In this document: piece by piece, positions 34,965-46,900 of the stretch
How positions within the stretch are numbered: position 1 is the stretch's first letter
Layout: the number at the start of each line of letters is the position of its first letter
Source: Kingdonia uniflora
Lineage: Eukaryota; Streptophyta; Magnoliopsida; Ranunculales; Circaeasteraceae
Assembly (NCBI GenBank): GCA_014058105.1
Contig: JACGCM010000304.1
Coordinates: forward strand, 620,001 to 684,000
DNA length: 64,000 nucleotides
Direction of reading: 5' to 3'
The notes under the pieces: model-generated
Database searches by the model: none
What the model saw: only the letters and a program-made list of their open reading frames with translations
Told to the model about the DNA's origin: nothing
Program-made: the position numbers and the translations under genes

Positions 34965-37503
34965 TTAGGGGGAGTGTTCAGGGTCGATCATACCCCACAC
35001 CCGTGCCTGTTGCTGTACCACCAATACAGAAGATTGTCCGTCAAAATCCTGTGAGGCAAATATATCCCCAATCTTCCCCAGTTCCACGCATTCATTCCAT
35101 TTCGTAAGACTCGACCTCAGTGCGCATTGTTTATGCCGTCTCCCCACCATCACAAGATCGTAAGCCTTCTCCATTGATCTAATTGTGGCCATGACTCCTG
35201 CCCCGTCAGTCACAACTTCCTCGTGGTAACAAACCCTATCATTTTGCATTGTATTGAGCCTGAACTCGTTAAAGATCTCGTTGTCAAGTACCCTACTCCT
35301 TGCATCACCACATGGAGCACCCTCTGGAGCAGAAAACCTGATCACTGCGAGTCTTGTGTTTATGTTCTCAGCCATGCGTCCACCGTATGAGAGTGCTTCT
35401 CGATCATCTGCACCTCCAAAGAAAAGAACAGCAACAGAGTACACCGAAGAACTCAGCAGACCTAGTTGTCTTCGATCCACTAGGATTCCCACTGAGCAAG
35501 GGGCCTTGTCAAGCACATTGTAGTTCACGTTCCTAATTGCAGGGGATGACTTAACTATTCCTTTGGCCATCCATGTCTTGTGGAAAGGTACAATTATGAG
35601 AGATGTTCTTTTTTCAAGAGCAAGCGAGCAAACATCATCATGCATGGTATCAAAAGGAGAAATCCCAGTGAAAGTTTGTAATGAGACGGTACTTTGGCTG
35701 CATTGTTCATAGTGTCTGAAAGCTCCAATAATGTGGTCTGATTTAGAAGAAGATTTATCATGTGGGCGGTGCGCCACAAGCAAAGAGGAAGCCCTACCGG
35801 CAAGCTGAACAAGATGAAGGACATAAACAGTTATGGTGCTCTCTTTTGTAGGGTTAGAAGCTTCAAGGAGCTTGATTATGGTAGGGACGTTTTCTTCATT
35901 GTGGACACAAGCGAGAATGCCAAGTTCAGTATTACCTCTACTATGTAGGATAGTCCTCCTTTTGTATGCAAGGTATCTCCTGGAAGGGTCGTAAAGGATT
36001 CTTACAAGGGGTGCCACAAATCCTGTTATTATCACCACAGAGATCACGAGAATGGAAAATGTCTGGTCATTCAAAACCTGCAAACAAAATACTGAATTTA
36101 TTAGAGAACGAAAATGAGGGAGATGGGTAGATAAATAAAGACAGACGTCGTGTATTACACTGTTCTCCCTCCAGATGTTATAGGTTGCCAGTTCAACAAT
36201 GCCTTTGGAGTTCATGATTAGTGCAAGTGAGATAGCATCGCGGACAGGCATTCTGCAATACAGAGGAGGCAATATTGTCCCAACAATCTTTCCCAAGAAA
36301 CAAATAAGCACGATGAACTGGATGAGAAAAACGTTCTTTACTTTTTGTATGGCAAAAACATCAGTCTTCAAACCACAAATCGTAAAAAAGATAGGCATGA
36401 GCAACTGCGAAACAAAAGAATCAAGCCTTTCTTCAAGAGCGGCTCCTAAGGGTGGTCCATCTGGTATAACTAGCCCCAGAAGAAAAGGTCCCAAGAGGGC
36501 ATGTAAACCGATGACTTCACCAATAAGCCCACACACCAATACTGCTACTATAATCGCAAAAAGGTACCCTTCTTTTATGGGTTTCCCTTCTGGTGTTTGT
36601 CTGACCACCCATAACACCGCTGGCCGTAACAAAAACATGATAATTATGAAAAATAGAGCAGTGGAGACTGCAGAATACAACAATCTCAGTAACGATCTTT
36701 CCCTGGCTATCATGGTGGAGATAATCGTTATTCCTGTAACAGACCAACTACATATATCACAGATTATAGAAGAAGACGTAGCTAACCGTCCGAGTTCTGA
36801 GTTGAGGATCTTTAACTCCGCAAGAAAACAAGCAATAACCGGAAAAGCTGTCATAGACTGAGCACTTGCCACATACTCAAGTACAGATGATATATCGCTA
36901 TCCATTGAGACTGTGGTATTTAAGATCAACGCAAGAAACTTTCCAAGACTGTAAGGCATGAAGAACCCTAGAAAACCAATAGCTATCGTTCTTTTTCCTG
37001 ACTTAAATATGATTGTCGGATCCATCTTAACTCCAATTAGGAAGAGAAAGAACATAAACCCGAATACAGATAATGTTTCAAGTAACGTCCTTCCTTTAAG
37101 CGGGAACATTTTCTTTGAGAAAGTCTCACTTCTCCCTAGAATCGAAGGACCTAGTATTATACCACCCTGATCAAAATTAATATCAGTACATATATTAAAA
37201 CTTTAACTATGAAAACAAAAGAGAATTTTTCGAAGATTAAAACAAGAGAAGACTTACAACTATTTGTGAAACAATCATCGGTTGCCCTAGAGGCTTAAGA
37301 AGAATGTAGATTGCACGGGTGATTATCGATATCAATGAAAGTTGCAACAATAAGAGAGGCATTGAAAATTCAAGAGGATCATCACCAAACCATAGACCCC
37401 TCGAATTTACATCATCTTGCTTAGAACACACATAGTACCGAGACGCAGATTGTAGATTGAATGAACTGGCAAGTTTAATCGTAGGAGATATCAATGTCTC
37501 CAT
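34965..37503 (-). CDS. CHX cation/H+ antiporter (CPA2), 792 aa, three exons
   Basis: Exons are 37258-37503 (82 codons), 36147-37166 (340) and 34965-36077 (371 with stop). The introns of 91 hidden-frame bp (37167-37257) and 69 bp (36078-36146) have GT-AG ends. The N-terminal half is a 12-segment-type Na+/H+ exchanger domain with QPMIVSQIVGGIILGPSILGR, FLFLIGVKMD, TAFPVIACFLAELK and IPDGPPLGAALEERLD. The cytosolic C-terminal domain starts at about residue 450 and has HDDVCSLALEKR, LFFGGADDREAL and SSVLVVQQQ. CHX proteins exchange K+ or other monovalent cations for H+ in endomembranes or plasma membrane; the blocks are nearest the CHX15 type. The usual Asn-Asp pair of the ion site reads Cys-Asp (Asp near 219). 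The length is normal and there is no damage. Confidence 0.9.
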
Positions 37504-37744
37504 GGCTCCGGTGTCGTCGTTGCAAGTATTAGTATCATGGAAACATGAAGTAAGAGAAAGAAAGAGAGAGACTTACCTTGGAAAATTAGATGCATGGACG
37601 TGCGACAGATTTGGCACTTGAAGGAGAGAGATGAGGATCAAAGTTGACCATTGACTAACAGAAAAAATAATAATTATGGGGCCAAAACCTATGGCACTTG
37701 ATAAAATAGTTTGCATGGACACAATAGTCTGACCTCCTTCCCTA

Positions 37745-38828
37745 GTCTTAAGAGGTGTTTGCTTGCTAAATGAGTGCTAAATGACCCCATTCAGCTGTTG
37801 GTTGGTGTTTGTTTTTGGCTGACTACTCTCATTAAGCCATTTCTGTTAAGCAAGAAAAGTGGCTTAATGATTTCATTCAGCCAAAGCCAAATTTTTATTC
37901 AGAAGTTGCTCCTTTCTCATTTATGCCCAAATCTGCTATCTGTTTGCTCACAACATGCGACATGCTCATCTGCATTTCCTCCCTCTGTCAAAGCTCTGAA
38001 ATTTGGACTTTACAATGATACTTTTGTGTGAAATGCATTTGTTTTATGAGGATGAGGTCTTTGGGGGTGTTTGGATGATGGTTGTTAGCATTCTGGGCGC
38101 GGTTGGGATGATGTACATTGTGGTTGTTGTACGGAAATTGTTCGATGAATGCCAGTTAGAAATGTAGTTTTGTGGACTGCATTGTTGCTGGTTATGTTCA
38201 TTGTAGTAGGTTTAAGGAGGCATTACTTGTTTTTCAGGATATGCTTGTAGAAAAGCAAATTGAGCTAAATCAAGCCACATTGTCGAACATACTCATGGCT
38301 TGTGCACAGCTTGAGGCATTGGATCAAGGAAGATGGGTACATTCATACATTTATAAGAATTCCAAATGAAGTCACCTTTGTAGGTTATTCTCTGTGTGTT
38401 GGCATGGAGGCTTGATAGATGAAGGTCGTAGATGTTTTAGTTCCATTAGCCAAGTTTTGGTGTTGCACCTATTGTGAATCGCTATGGTTGCATGGTTGAT
38501 CTACTAGGTCGAAGCGGGGAAATTAGGTGAAGCATTCGAATTAATTAAAAACATGCCAATGGGGCTATTGCTGGTGTTTGGGGAGTTCTTTTTAGTGCAT
38601 GTATGATCACAAAGATGATTAGCTAGTTGAGCAAATAGGAAAGTACTTGAGCAATTTAACAAGGGTATTTAAGACACTTGCCAGCATTCAAAACTTTTAG
38701 AAATAAAACACCATGATCATTCAGCACTCCAAATCATTCAGTAGTTAGCACTTCAATCCATTCAGCATTCACCACTTGGTTCAGCATTCAACAATTTTAA
38801 GTGAAAAAAAAAACAAAAAAAAACACCC
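37745..38828 (+). mobile_element. Transposon-like block carrying PPR gene fragments
   Basis: The left part starts GGTGTTTGCTTGCTAAATGAGTGCT and the right part ends ...TTCAGCATTCAACAA, A-rich, then AACACCCC. The ends are roughly inverted to each other (GGTGTTT against AACACC), with many ATTCAGC/GCTGAAT subterminal motifs. Between them lie pieces of a pentatricopeptide gene. This is the arrangement of a gene-capturing (Pack-type) element, but I found no clear target duplication and a second GGGTGTTTGG near 38063 suggests nesting. Treat as tentative. Confidence 0.4.
37970..38670 (+). pseudogene. Pentatricopeptide (PPR) protein fragment
   Basis: The clearest open part (38172-38369) reads GYVHCSRFKEALLVFQDML, then a helix ending CAQLEALDQGRWVHSYIYKN, a typical plant PPR-PLS repeat. 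Upstream, VKALKFGLYNDTFV and LFDE-type motifs, and downstream, MVDLLGRSG, match later PPR motifs in shifting frames with stops. About five repeats' worth of an RNA-binding organellar PPR protein is left, non-functional. Confidence 0.75.
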
Positions 38829-38911
38829 CGTAAATGTTCAAGAGATTCGTGTTTTTCAACAGTCAACTTTCCCTTCTCTTTCTCATCCAAATCTCACACA
38901 CATCCATATCT

Positions 38912-39660
38912 CAACATCCTTTCCATTACTTCACCTCCATCCCTTGAAGAAAACTGAATTGCTGTGAGCGTGATGTTTTGTTGCTCTAACATTCGTCTAG
39001 CATATGATAATGCTTCGCGGTCGTCAGCACCACCAAAGAATAAAACCACAACACAGTATAAAAGTGTGCTCGGTAACAAAGATCGTGAAGAACCCATGTG
39101 TCTATGATCTATAAGGATCTCAACGGAACATGGGGCCTTTCCTAGTACATGTAAGTTAAGGTTTCTCACTACATTGGATGATTCTATTGTGCCTTCAATG
39201 AGCCATTGTTTATGGAAGGATATAATAACAAGCAATGATCGCTTCTTTAAAGCAAGAGAACACACATCATCGTGCATTATTGCAAACGGGGAAATACACG
39301 TGAAGGCTTGTATGGTGACGATATCTATGTTGTTCTCCTCGTAGTATAGTATCGGAAGACGTTGATTATGTGATCTAATCGTGCAATTTTAGAAGATTGC
39401 TTGATGCCCGTTTATGGGGGAGGAGCAAAGGACAAGCTGGATGAGGTGAAGGATTGTGGCATTGATGGGGATCTCCTTGCTAGGGTTGGATACTTCGAGA
39501 AGTTTGATTGTAGTTGATACATCTTCTTGGCTGTGAATACAAACGAGTATCCCAAGCCCGGTGTTAGGTCCAGTGTGTTGTATTGTCCTTCTACTGTAGG
39601 CTAAGTATTTTTTCGATGGATCATAGAGGGACTTCACGGCTGGTGAGAGAATTGTTGAAA
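38912..39660 (-). pseudogene. CHX antiporter relic A (C-terminal domain, codons about 440-650)
   Basis: From right to left it encodes SLYDPSKKYLAY and GLGILVCIHSQEDV with LLEVSNPSKE, then after frame damage near 39300-39400, MHDDVCSLALKKRS, APCSVEILIDHR and LFFGGADDREALSYARRML. It stops matching CHX proteins right after an ERML motif at about 38912. It lacks the membrane domain and the last 130 or so codons. It is closest in style to the intact gene at 34965-37503. See relic B at 48111. Confidence 0.85.
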
Positions 39661-40945
39661 GTTAAGCTTAATTGGTGCACATTTTTCAAGGCTACTTTGG
39701 GCACAAATAAAATATGAGAATGTTCAAGAAGATCGACATTTCACATTCTTGAAACCTATTTTCGTTTTCAATTTTGTTTGGTTTATTAGGGTGATGTAAA
39801 ACCCCTTAAATGGGTAGTGGGGTGTGTAGAAACTTCTCTAGTACCTATATATAGGTGTAGGGACTTTATTTTGATATATGAGTTCAAGAATACATCAATA
39901 TATGAGTGTTATTTGCCTCTTCCTCTTATAATCCGAAAATCATAATTTCATTTTATTGTTCATATCCAACATTAATCCCAATTAAAATCACGATTGAAAA
40001 GGTTTCCATGTTCATTACCTGTGAAGAAATATCATCAGTAATTGTCATCTTCACCTATGCCTTCATAATTAAGTTTTAAAGTTATCCTCAACCAACACTC
40101 AATTTATTTTTCTTAATTTTCTTCTCCTTCTCGTCCTCCATTGAATTCTCCCGCTCAATCACAACTGCTTCTTTGACCAATAACCTTCTCAACAATTTTT
40201 TGTATCAACACTCCAATTTTTTCAAACTTGAGTTCTTCCATCAACAAACACATACAATCTTCTGTTGGAAAATACAATATGATTTGTTTTTCCTTTAAAG
40301 TTTGAATGGTGGAACTAAGTGGTTTTAGTCCCACATTGGATATGAGGGAAACACAACTTTCCTATATAACTAAATCAAACACTTACCTTGTTGTAATGTG
40401 TGTGAGAGTTGGTGGTCACAGGCGCATGTGCGACATGTGCGGCCCATGTGTGCAAGCTAGCTTGGGTGCATGGGCTACCCATGGGATTGCTCGACCTAGG
40501 AAACCCGCTTTAGTACCTTTAAACACTTAGTCATTTTTGGGTTTGAGGTGTGAGTTGAGGTGTCTCCAACAGATGCACCTTAAGGTGTGACTCTTGGTAA
40601 ATAGGGTGTGACTCTTGGCGAAGAGTCACCTATGCTCTATATAACCCAATTTCATTTTTATTTATTATTATCAATTTTTCAGAGTTTTCTTGAGTCTTTT
40701 TACAAAGAGAAAACAGACGCAATTAAAGTTCGTTTGGCAGAAAGATAGAAGTGATTTCTTCTTTCTGCGACTGATCGTTGTATCCTGGGATACAGGGACC
40801 TATATTCCTGCAAAGCACTGTGGCAGGGGCGAATCTATCTTAAGGAGATAGTGTGTATACACTAGACTCGATCATCTCCTTAAGAGGTGGTTTTTCATGC
40901 AGATTGGAATACATCTCCCTCATTGTATTCGACATCAGCTTCTTA
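39661..40945. other. Copia-type LTR pieces, no gene
   Basis: TGTTGGAAAATACAATATG at about 40263 starts an LTR-like stretch with TATATAA near 40373 and CTCTATATAACCC near 40635. It reaches a block with CGACTGATCGTTGTATCCTGGGATACAGGGACC and GGGGCGAATCTATC in short runs near 40780-40850, patterns of plant Copia leaders. Around 39830-39910 another LTR-like piece carries CTATATATAGG. No coding region is supported. Confidence 0.45.
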
Positions 40946-40949
40946 GGGT

Positions 40950-41705
40950 TGTTTATCTTGAATATCAACTCAAGCTTCAGCATCTTGGGATTGTTCATTT
41001 TGGATATCAACTAGATTGTTTCTATTTGGGGGAGATTAGTTTCTTGTTGTTCAACTGGTTGACGTTGCTGTTGATGATCCTTGAGCCTCAACTCACTTGC
41101 TTTTCCTTTTGATTGCATTTAACGTGTAATTCACCAGAACTTCGATCCGACGCGGATTTGTCCATATTATCTTCCATTTTTTTCTTCTCACCCTCATCCT
41201 TATGATCATTGTACAGATCTTTGAGCATCTGGACCTCTTTTAACGACCATTCAGTCCATGGATTTCTCGGTTCCTCAAATACCGAGTTCATCGTATTCAA
41301 AAAAAGAGCCATTCAGTCATAAAAATTCGATGACTTAATGGTTATTTTTTTGAATACGATAAACTCGGTCTTTGGGGAACCTAGAAATCCAAGGACTGAA
41401 TGGTCGTTAAAAGAGGTCCAGAGGCTCAAGGATCTGTACAATAATCATAAGGATGAGGGAGAGAAAAAAGAAGAAGAAGATAATATAGACAGATCCGCGT
41501 CGGATCAAAGTTCTGGTGAATTGCACGTTAAATGCAATCAAAAGAAAAGCAAGTGAGTTGAGGCTCAAGGATCATCAATAGCAATGCCAGCCAGCTGAAC
41601 AACAAGAAACTAATCTCCCCCAAATAGAAACAATTTAAGATGTTGTAGTTGATATCCAAGATGAACAACACCAAGATGTTGAAGCTCCAGTTGATATTCA
41701 AGATT
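40950..41705. repeat. Long inverted repeat (hairpin), arms about 350 bp
   Basis: The left arm (about 40950-41312) and right arm (41338-41705) are reverse complements with scattered differences around a spacer of only 25 bp. Each arm opens outward as a frame: 41088-41312 minus (74 residues) and 41338-41556 plus (72 residues). Both read LNT(M/I)NSVF, EPRNP, TEWSLKEVQ and HKDEGEKK, ending SSGELHVKCNQK. Further out both carry ETNLPQIE in matching frames, a pattern from Copia polyproteins between integrase and reverse transcriptase. A transcript through both arms would fold into a long double-stranded RNA. Confidence 0.85.
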
Positions 41706-41931
41706 CTAATTATTACAAGTTTTATTACTCTTTATATAACATGTGGTTACTAAACTACTTTTATTACTAACTAATGTGAGACTAAATGAGGAGTATATGT
41801 GTGGACACATTATAGCAGAAATCACTGTAACAACACCGAAAATCACTATAGCATGCAAAAATTATTGTAGCAGACACTGAAATCACTGTGGCAGTCGGTG
41901 TGAAAAGAAAATACCCACAAAATATTGCTAG

Positions 41932-42310
41932 CTCTGATACCAAGTTGTTAAAACTACGTTATTGCGGAAGCTAAATCACACTCTCAAATAAACTAGATCA
42001 CTCAATTACATAAATTAAAGGTTGGAGACCTAGGGTTTATAGATTTACCCAAAACTTTACATCTTTTTCAACAAACTAAGTTTACTCTCTCAAACTCATA
42101 CTACCTAAAACCCTAATTCTTCATCTCTATATAAAGAATGAAAATCCTTTATTCTCTCCTCAAATTAAGGCACTAACATTTACCTAAGCCTCTTACTTAA
42201 ACAAATAAAATAAAATATTAAAATAAATCCTAATTTAAAGAGAGATCATATGACGTGGAAAACAACTGTTAAAGATGACCCCGTGACCTATCAACTTGCG
42301 TGGAGACGAC
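41932..42310 (-). mobile_element. Antisense LTR with primer-binding site
   Basis: GCTCTGATACCA at 41935-41946 is the reverse complement of the initiator-Met primer-binding site. It is followed in window order by TGTTAAAAC, the expected inverted end of an LTR (on the minus strand ...GTTTTAACA then the primer site). The LTR would extend right to an unclear limit before 42310. Left of it, 41700-41930 has repeated ATCACTGTAGCAG-like motifs. Sequence at 41705-41815 recurs at about 47995-48100. Confidence 0.55.
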
Positions 42311-42328
42311 CCACGTGTTGAGATATAT

Positions 42329-42780
42329 TGATCCAGGAGGATCTAGTATGTTTTTGAAGAATTCTCAATGTCGTTCGAACGAGTTGATATGTTCGCTGGA
42401 ATTTTAGCCCAGAGCCATATTTCGTTCGAAGGACTTTAAGTGTCGTTCGAACGAGTTGTCGAACCACTATCGTAATTCCAGTTCTAGTTTAAGAGTTTTA
42501 AATACCTTTTAGAGTTGGATTAGAGTTGGATTTCGAGTTGGATTGTAACTAGAACTTGTAACCTCTATAAAAGGGAAAACCTAGGCTAGAGTTAATTATC
42601 AAGAGTTTAGATTATTATTTTATGTTAGATCTGAAAGAGTTCTGAGGGAACCTAGGGATTGAGAGTTTTTATTCATGTAATTACTTCGTTCTTGAGTAAT
42701 TGAATTCTCTATTTTTCAAAACCGATTAGTGTTCTTTAAATTTTCTACTAACACAGGCTTCTCAATCGTATTATGGATTA
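42329..42780 (+). repeat. 5' LTR of the Gypsy element (452 bp)
   Basis: It begins TGATCCAGGAGGATCTAG and ends TATGGATTA, with a TATAAAAGGG-type promoter sequence near 42575. It carries TCGTTCGAACGAG motifs near 42370 and 42440. It is about 90 bp shorter than the 3' LTR because it has fewer of these motif units. Confidence 0.9.
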
Positions 42781-42782
42781 AG

Positions 42783-42794
42783 TGGTATCAGTTT
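42783..42794 (+). other. Primer-binding site, initiator-Met tRNA type
   Basis: TGGTATCAG begins 2 bp after the 5' LTR, matching the common plant primer site TGGTATCAGAGC over its first nine bases before diverging. Confidence 0.75.
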
Positions 42795-42829
42795 TCCAGT
42801 TTCGATTCTCGAGGGGTTAATTATGGTGT

Positions 42830-43930
42830 ATGGTCTCTACATGTAACCGTCTCAAGCAAACGAAGGAGAAGCTCGTGAGTCCGTTGAAGATCCATCACAA
42901 ACCTAATTCGAAGAAGAACGATTTGGAGATGGGTGATCCCAACGAGAGAATCACGGTTTTGGAAATGACAGTTTTTACCCTAACTTCTACTGTAGGGGAG
43001 TTAGTAGAACAATTACGTCTCACAAACCTCGCATTGGATTTCGTTTTGGCGAGTCGGCGAAGCCCCTCGAAAAAGAAAAGGGTTATGGAGGTGGATGGTG
43101 ACGAGGATGCTTTGGTATTCGATGATTCTAGTGATCTCTAGTCCGTCAAGAAGTGCCCAAGTTCTAGTAAGTCAACGAATCTTATACGTAATCTTCGTAT
43201 TGGCTTTAAGATTGAGATTCCGGTTTTTGATGGTTTCGTCGATACAGAGAAATTAGATAATTGGTTAGATAGGTTGGAGACCTATTTTTCCATTGATGAA
43301 TATTCAAACGCTCAGAAGATTTGTTTCTCTTCTTTGAAATTTATAAGTCACTCACTAACGTAGTGGAAATCCTATCAGAAATGACATGATGTCGGAAGTC
43401 TGAGTTGGAAGGAATTCAAGGTTTTGGTGAGGAAGCAATTCTATCCGATTGGGTATGAACATGAGCGGTAGTATAAATGGTACAATTTGTGCCAAAAGTT
43501 TAGGCAATCCGTACAATAATTCACTACGGAATTTCATAACCAAGCGTTGGTTTTGGATGTTGACGTTGATGAGTACGGCGTGTTCATGAAGTATACGGGG
43601 GGTTTATCGGAGTCCATTCGAGAGAATTAAAACTCTTCAAGGTGGAAAATATCGAGGACGCTACCGTTAAAGCAATTGCCATTGAAGGCATGTACTTGAA
43701 GAGCAACAAGAAAGACGACAAAAACAAGTCGGGGTACAAGGCTAATTGGAAGTTTGATAAGAAAAGGGAGTCCAAAGGAGAGGGGTCTTCATTCAAAGGG
43801 ACTATCTACAGTCATTACAAGGCTAATGGGCACAATTCTGATACATGTTGGAAACTTCACCCGGAGCTTCAGCCGAAGGAGGAGAAGGGCAAGAAAGAGA
43901 AACGTGCACTAGCCGCAGCGATTGTGGATC
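42830..43930 (+). pseudogene. Gypsy gag relic
   Basis: An N-terminal frame (42830-43141) with a helical segment ends at a stop. Capsid-like sequence follows (IPVFDGFVDTEKLDNWL, later SWKEFKVLVRKQFYP) interrupted by stops near 43361, 43385, 43469 and 43516. The open part from 43642 ends with a zinc-knuckle remnant at about 43801-43851. The two leading cysteines are tyrosines there and only the His and last Cys remain. Stops fall where Trp or Gln codons are expected. Confidence 0.8.
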
Positions 43931-46900
43931 TTCCGAATTTAGATAAGCCAAATCCTAAGCTAACTCTAATGTTCAAACAACCTCTAGTTATCGACGAGGC
44001 GAGTCGGGAAAAGTTTTTCTTTGTCAGCATTCAAGTGAAGCAGAGCTTGGTCGAGGCCATTATTGATCCGGGTAGTCAGAAGAATTTAATTTCGGAGGCG
44101 GTGGTGAAGAAGATGGGTTTGGCTACTGTGGCTTATCCTAAGCCCTATGGTTTTGGATTGGATTCAGAAAGACGCAGAATTGATGATTACTAAGCAGTGC
44201 ACGCTCAAGTTTGTGATTACTGAAAAGTTTATTGACGAAGTGACATGTGAGGTGGTTCCGTTGGACGTATGTCAAGTCATCTTGGGTAGCCCTTATCTTT
44301 GGGACAGAGATACGATCCTTTACCGCCGTGCTTGCAAGTATCGTTTGGTGAAGGATGGGACTGAGTTTCATATTAATGCGTGCAAGGAACATATCACTAC
44401 TAGTAATTTGGAAACGGCGACTCAGGCGAAGAGGTCTGTTAATGCGAATGACAAATTTGTTTTGTAGTTGGTGCGACCGGTTCATGAGGGTCCGTCGGCT
44501 ACAGTATTGTCTACTTTGGCAATGTCTCCTAAGCAACAAACCGATATGGGGGAGTTGCAAGAGGAGTATGGAGACTTGTTTCTGGGCATAGAAGAGAAGC
44601 CGCGCAAGAGGGATGTGGAGCATGATATCACCTTGGTGAATGGTGAGCCACTACCCAATATTGGGTTATATCGAACTTCTGTTACTGAGTCTGATGAGAT
44701 CAAGAAACAGGTACTCAAACTCCTGGAGCAAGGAGTTATTAATCCGTGTTGCTCGCCTTGTGGTTCGCTGGTGTTACTGGTGCCGAAGAAGGATGGGTCT
44801 TGGAGGATGTGTGTAGATTATCGGGCGTTGAACAAGATCACGGTGAAGAATCGTTATCCACTTCCACGGATTGACGAGCTTTTAGATGAGTTGCAGATGG
44901 CTCGATTTTTCACCAAGTTGGATCTTAAGTCGGTTACCATCAAGTTCGAATCCGGGAGGAGGATACTTGGAAACCAGCGTTAAAAACCAAACAGGGCTTA
45001 TTTGAGTAGCTAGTGATGCCTTTTGGGTTATGCAATGCTCCAACGATATTTATGCGGCTAATGAATGAGGTAGTTCGTGCGTTTATTGATGATTTTGTGA
45101 TTGTATATTTGGACGATATCTTAATATATAGTCGTACATGGGTGGAGTATCTTGGGCATTTACGCAAAGTATTGGGCGTGTTGCGATCACAATAGCTTTT
45201 TCTTTACGGGAAGAAGTGCGAGTTTGGGAAACAGGAGCTAGTCTATTTGGGTTTTATTGTTGGTGGCGGTGAGCTTAAGGTCGATCCAGAGAAGGTCTCG
45301 GTCATTACAAATTGGCCTAGACCTCGCGCAGTGACGGAGGTGTGGAGTTTCATGGGTTCTTGTCAATACTTACAGAAATTTATTCGGCATTTTTTGACAA
45401 AGACGGGGGTACAGTTTGTGTAAGAAAATTACCATGAGAAGACCTATCTGTTACTGAACCGGGAGATTACAGATGCACCAGTGTTAGCATTGCCTAATTT
45501 ACAGCGGCCTTTTGAGGTTGAGATAAATGCGTCAGATTATGTTTTGGGGGCAATCCTTTTACAGGATGGGAAGCCGGTTGCTTACCATTCAGAGATGTTT
45601 ACAGGAGCAGTACGTAACTATCCTACCTACGATAAGTAGTTCTACGCGCTATATCAATCAGTTAAGCGTTGGCGAAGTTACTTATTGGGGAGGGAGGTTG
45701 TGGTACATTCCGATCACAAACCGTTACAGTTCTTATCTACGTAGTCCAAGCTTCAGCAAGCTCGCCATATGAAGTGGATGTCGTACCTTCAACAGTTTAC
45801 CTTATTGATCAAGTATACGAAAGGAGTGGACAACAAGATGGCTGATATGTTATCTCGACCCCCATTACTAACTATTTCCGCTTTGTTAGTAACTATGAAG
45901 ATCCAGTCGATTGTTTCTTCTGAGTACGTTTCAGGTATGAGGACGACAAGGAGCTCAGTGCAGTTCACGAGAAGTTGCTACAGGGAAAGACGTGCGAGTA
46001 CGTTCTGAAGGATGGTTTGATTTACAGGGGCAGTCTACTCTGTATTCCTGAAGGTGGAGACCGTTTGCAGCGGATTCGAGAGGCACATTGTTCCCGGGTG
46101 GCAGGTCATTTCGGGGTTGAGAAGACTCGTTTGAATTTGTGGTGTTATGTCTATTGGCCGAAGATGCAGGTGGATGTTGCTCGTGTGGTTCGTGGTTGCG
46201 TGCTATGCAACACTTCGAAACCTTCCAATATGAAGATAGGACTGTACTTACCATTGCCAATTCCTAGTCGACCTTGGGAGAGTATTTCGATGGATTTTAT
46301 GGGTGGTTTGCCCATGACCAGGTGTAAGAATGACTATTTGTTGGTGGTGGTGGATCGATTCAGCAAGATGATTGTTCTTATTCCATGCCAGAAGGCGGTC
46401 ACAGGGGAAGGAGCAGCGCGATTATTTTTGGAGACGTCTGGAGGTATTTCGGGCTCCCTTCTTCTATTATTTCTGATAGGGATAGCCGCTTTTTGGGGCA
46501 TTTCTGGAGATCGTTATGGGGGATGATGGACACAAAGTTGAAGAGATGTACCATTTTTCATCCGTAGACAGACGGGCAAACAGAGGTCGTTAACCGCACT
46601 TAGGTACATTTATTATGGGGATTCCATTCTAAGCATCCTAAGACTTGGGATGAGAGTTTACCATATCTTAAGTTTGCGTTCAACCGGGCGATTCATGGTT
46701 CCACATTGAAGTCTCCTTTTGAAGTTTGTTTGGGGTACTTGTCGCAAAGCCCTTTTGATTTGGCGTTCAGTCTTGGCGACAACGGTGTCAGGGAAGAAGA
46801 AAGAGGAGCAGGTTAAAGCTCAGCGTTTCATTGAGAAGATCAACAAGATTCATGAGGTGATTGAAGCTCAGTTGAAGAAGACTCAAGCGAAGTATAAGGC

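Noticed and set aside
36199..36861. 220-codon plus-strand frame
   Set aside because: It is antisense to the CHX membrane domain, and the minus strand has the conserved motifs and splice sites.
44138..44623. 161-codon minus frame in the Gypsy element
   Set aside because: Shadow of pol; the plus strand carries protease and reverse transcriptase motifs.
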